DNA of 38,610 nucleotides, taken from assembly GCA_022496205.1 (NCBI GenBank), contig WTXD01000122.1, positions 1-38,610 of the forward strand, given 5' to 3'. A program made the position numbers and the translations under genes. Below, one piece after another: positions 38,536 through 38,610 of this stretch. This DNA is from Gloeopeniophorella convolvens (lineage: Eukaryota > Basidiomycota > Agaricomycetes > Russulales). The notes under the pieces were generated by a model. The model saw only the letters and a program-made list of their open reading frames with translations, ran no database searches and was not told where the DNA came from. Each line of letters starts with the position of its first letter. Position 1 is the stretch's first letter.

Positions 38536-38610
38536 TAATTTCTCATCTTTTCGTCAGACTCCCCGGTCTACAACAACTCGAACACTTCCTACCATGTCTT
38601 TCACATTCAA

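Larger units (their letters stand above)
31742..38610. mobile_element. Nested Gypsy retrotransposon complex (inverted fragment, facing LTRs, solo LTR, chromovirus body)
   Basis: From left to right: a truncated inverted piece of element A (internal 31742-31854, LTR 31855-32264), a 17 bp gap, the LTR of a second A copy (32282-32691), a solo LTR of family B (32694-33245) and the internal region of the second A copy to the window end. The 3' LTR is not reached or not recognisable within 83 bp after Pol. The copies of A share LTR and leader sequence at roughly 90 percent. Confidence 0.85.

Noticed and set aside
1..38610. CRISPR arrays, tRNA or rRNA genes
   Set aside because: I saw no regularly spaced repeats of CRISPR type, no convincing A/B-box tRNA promoter with GGTTCGA-type context, and no rRNA sequence.

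Overview
The window looks like nuclear DNA of a mushroom-forming basidiomycete (Agaricomycete, perhaps Polyporales). The evidence is about 30 introns of 44-110 nt (mostly 49-62 nt) with GT..AG borders, TATA-type promoters, a Goodbye-NACHT-ankyrin protein, an etherase-type glutathione transferase relic, a Rua1_C zinc-binding regulator and a chromodomain Ty3/Gypsy element. Exon structures were built by eye from splice signals, reading phase and family motifs; no search was run.

Layout. 0-4 kb: an intact five-exon zinc-less enoyl reductase-like gene, a 297 bp CACTG-ended MITE and an intact Pro/Ser-rich orphan. 4-5.5 kb: a single-pass membrane protein gene on the minus strand. A diverged copy of the same segment lies 11.7 kb away (16.1-17.1 kb) and carries a premature stop. 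6.7-7.0 kb: a Ty1/Copia RNase H relic. 9.1-13.9 kb: a Goodbye-NACHT-ankyrin NLR-like gene disrupted by one nonsense codon and several single-base frameshifts. 14.7-15.6 kb: an orphan protein. 18.0-21.5 kb: two tandem microsomal-type epoxide hydrolase genes on the minus strand, both frameshifted; the second has also lost its catalytic Asp and His. 22.0-24.5 kb: an apparently complete p24/emp24 cargo-receptor gene, divergent from a Rua1_C-domain regulator whose reading frame is broken about four times. 25.4 kb: a glutathione transferase relic.

29.3-31.6 kb holds the most novel content: three tandem paralogous genes for very small proteins. Each has a TATA box about 75 nt before the ATG, a hydrophobic leader, a P-x-AER motif, one phase-1 intron of 49-61 nt at the same place, and a second exon with LPPxxL....GGF. 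Copy 2 ends in a CAAX-like CISV. I do not recognise the family.

31.7-38.6 kb is retrotransposon territory. A truncated Gypsy copy in inverted orientation faces a second, nearly full-length chromovirus, so two 410 bp LTRs stand head to head 17 bp apart. A solo LTR of another family (552 bp, TSD ACAGA) sits exactly at the LTR/internal boundary of the second element. Its Gag and Pol overlap in a -1 arrangement and Pol has three in-frame stops.

Across the NLR, epoxide hydrolase and Rua1_C loci, most breaks look like loss of one base from a short homopolymer, while the reductase, orphan genes and 5 kb Gypsy element have none. That leaves two readings: real decay of accessory genes, or locally poor consensus sequence. 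The epoxide hydrolase 2 substitutions and the nonsense codons favour real decay for at least some loci.
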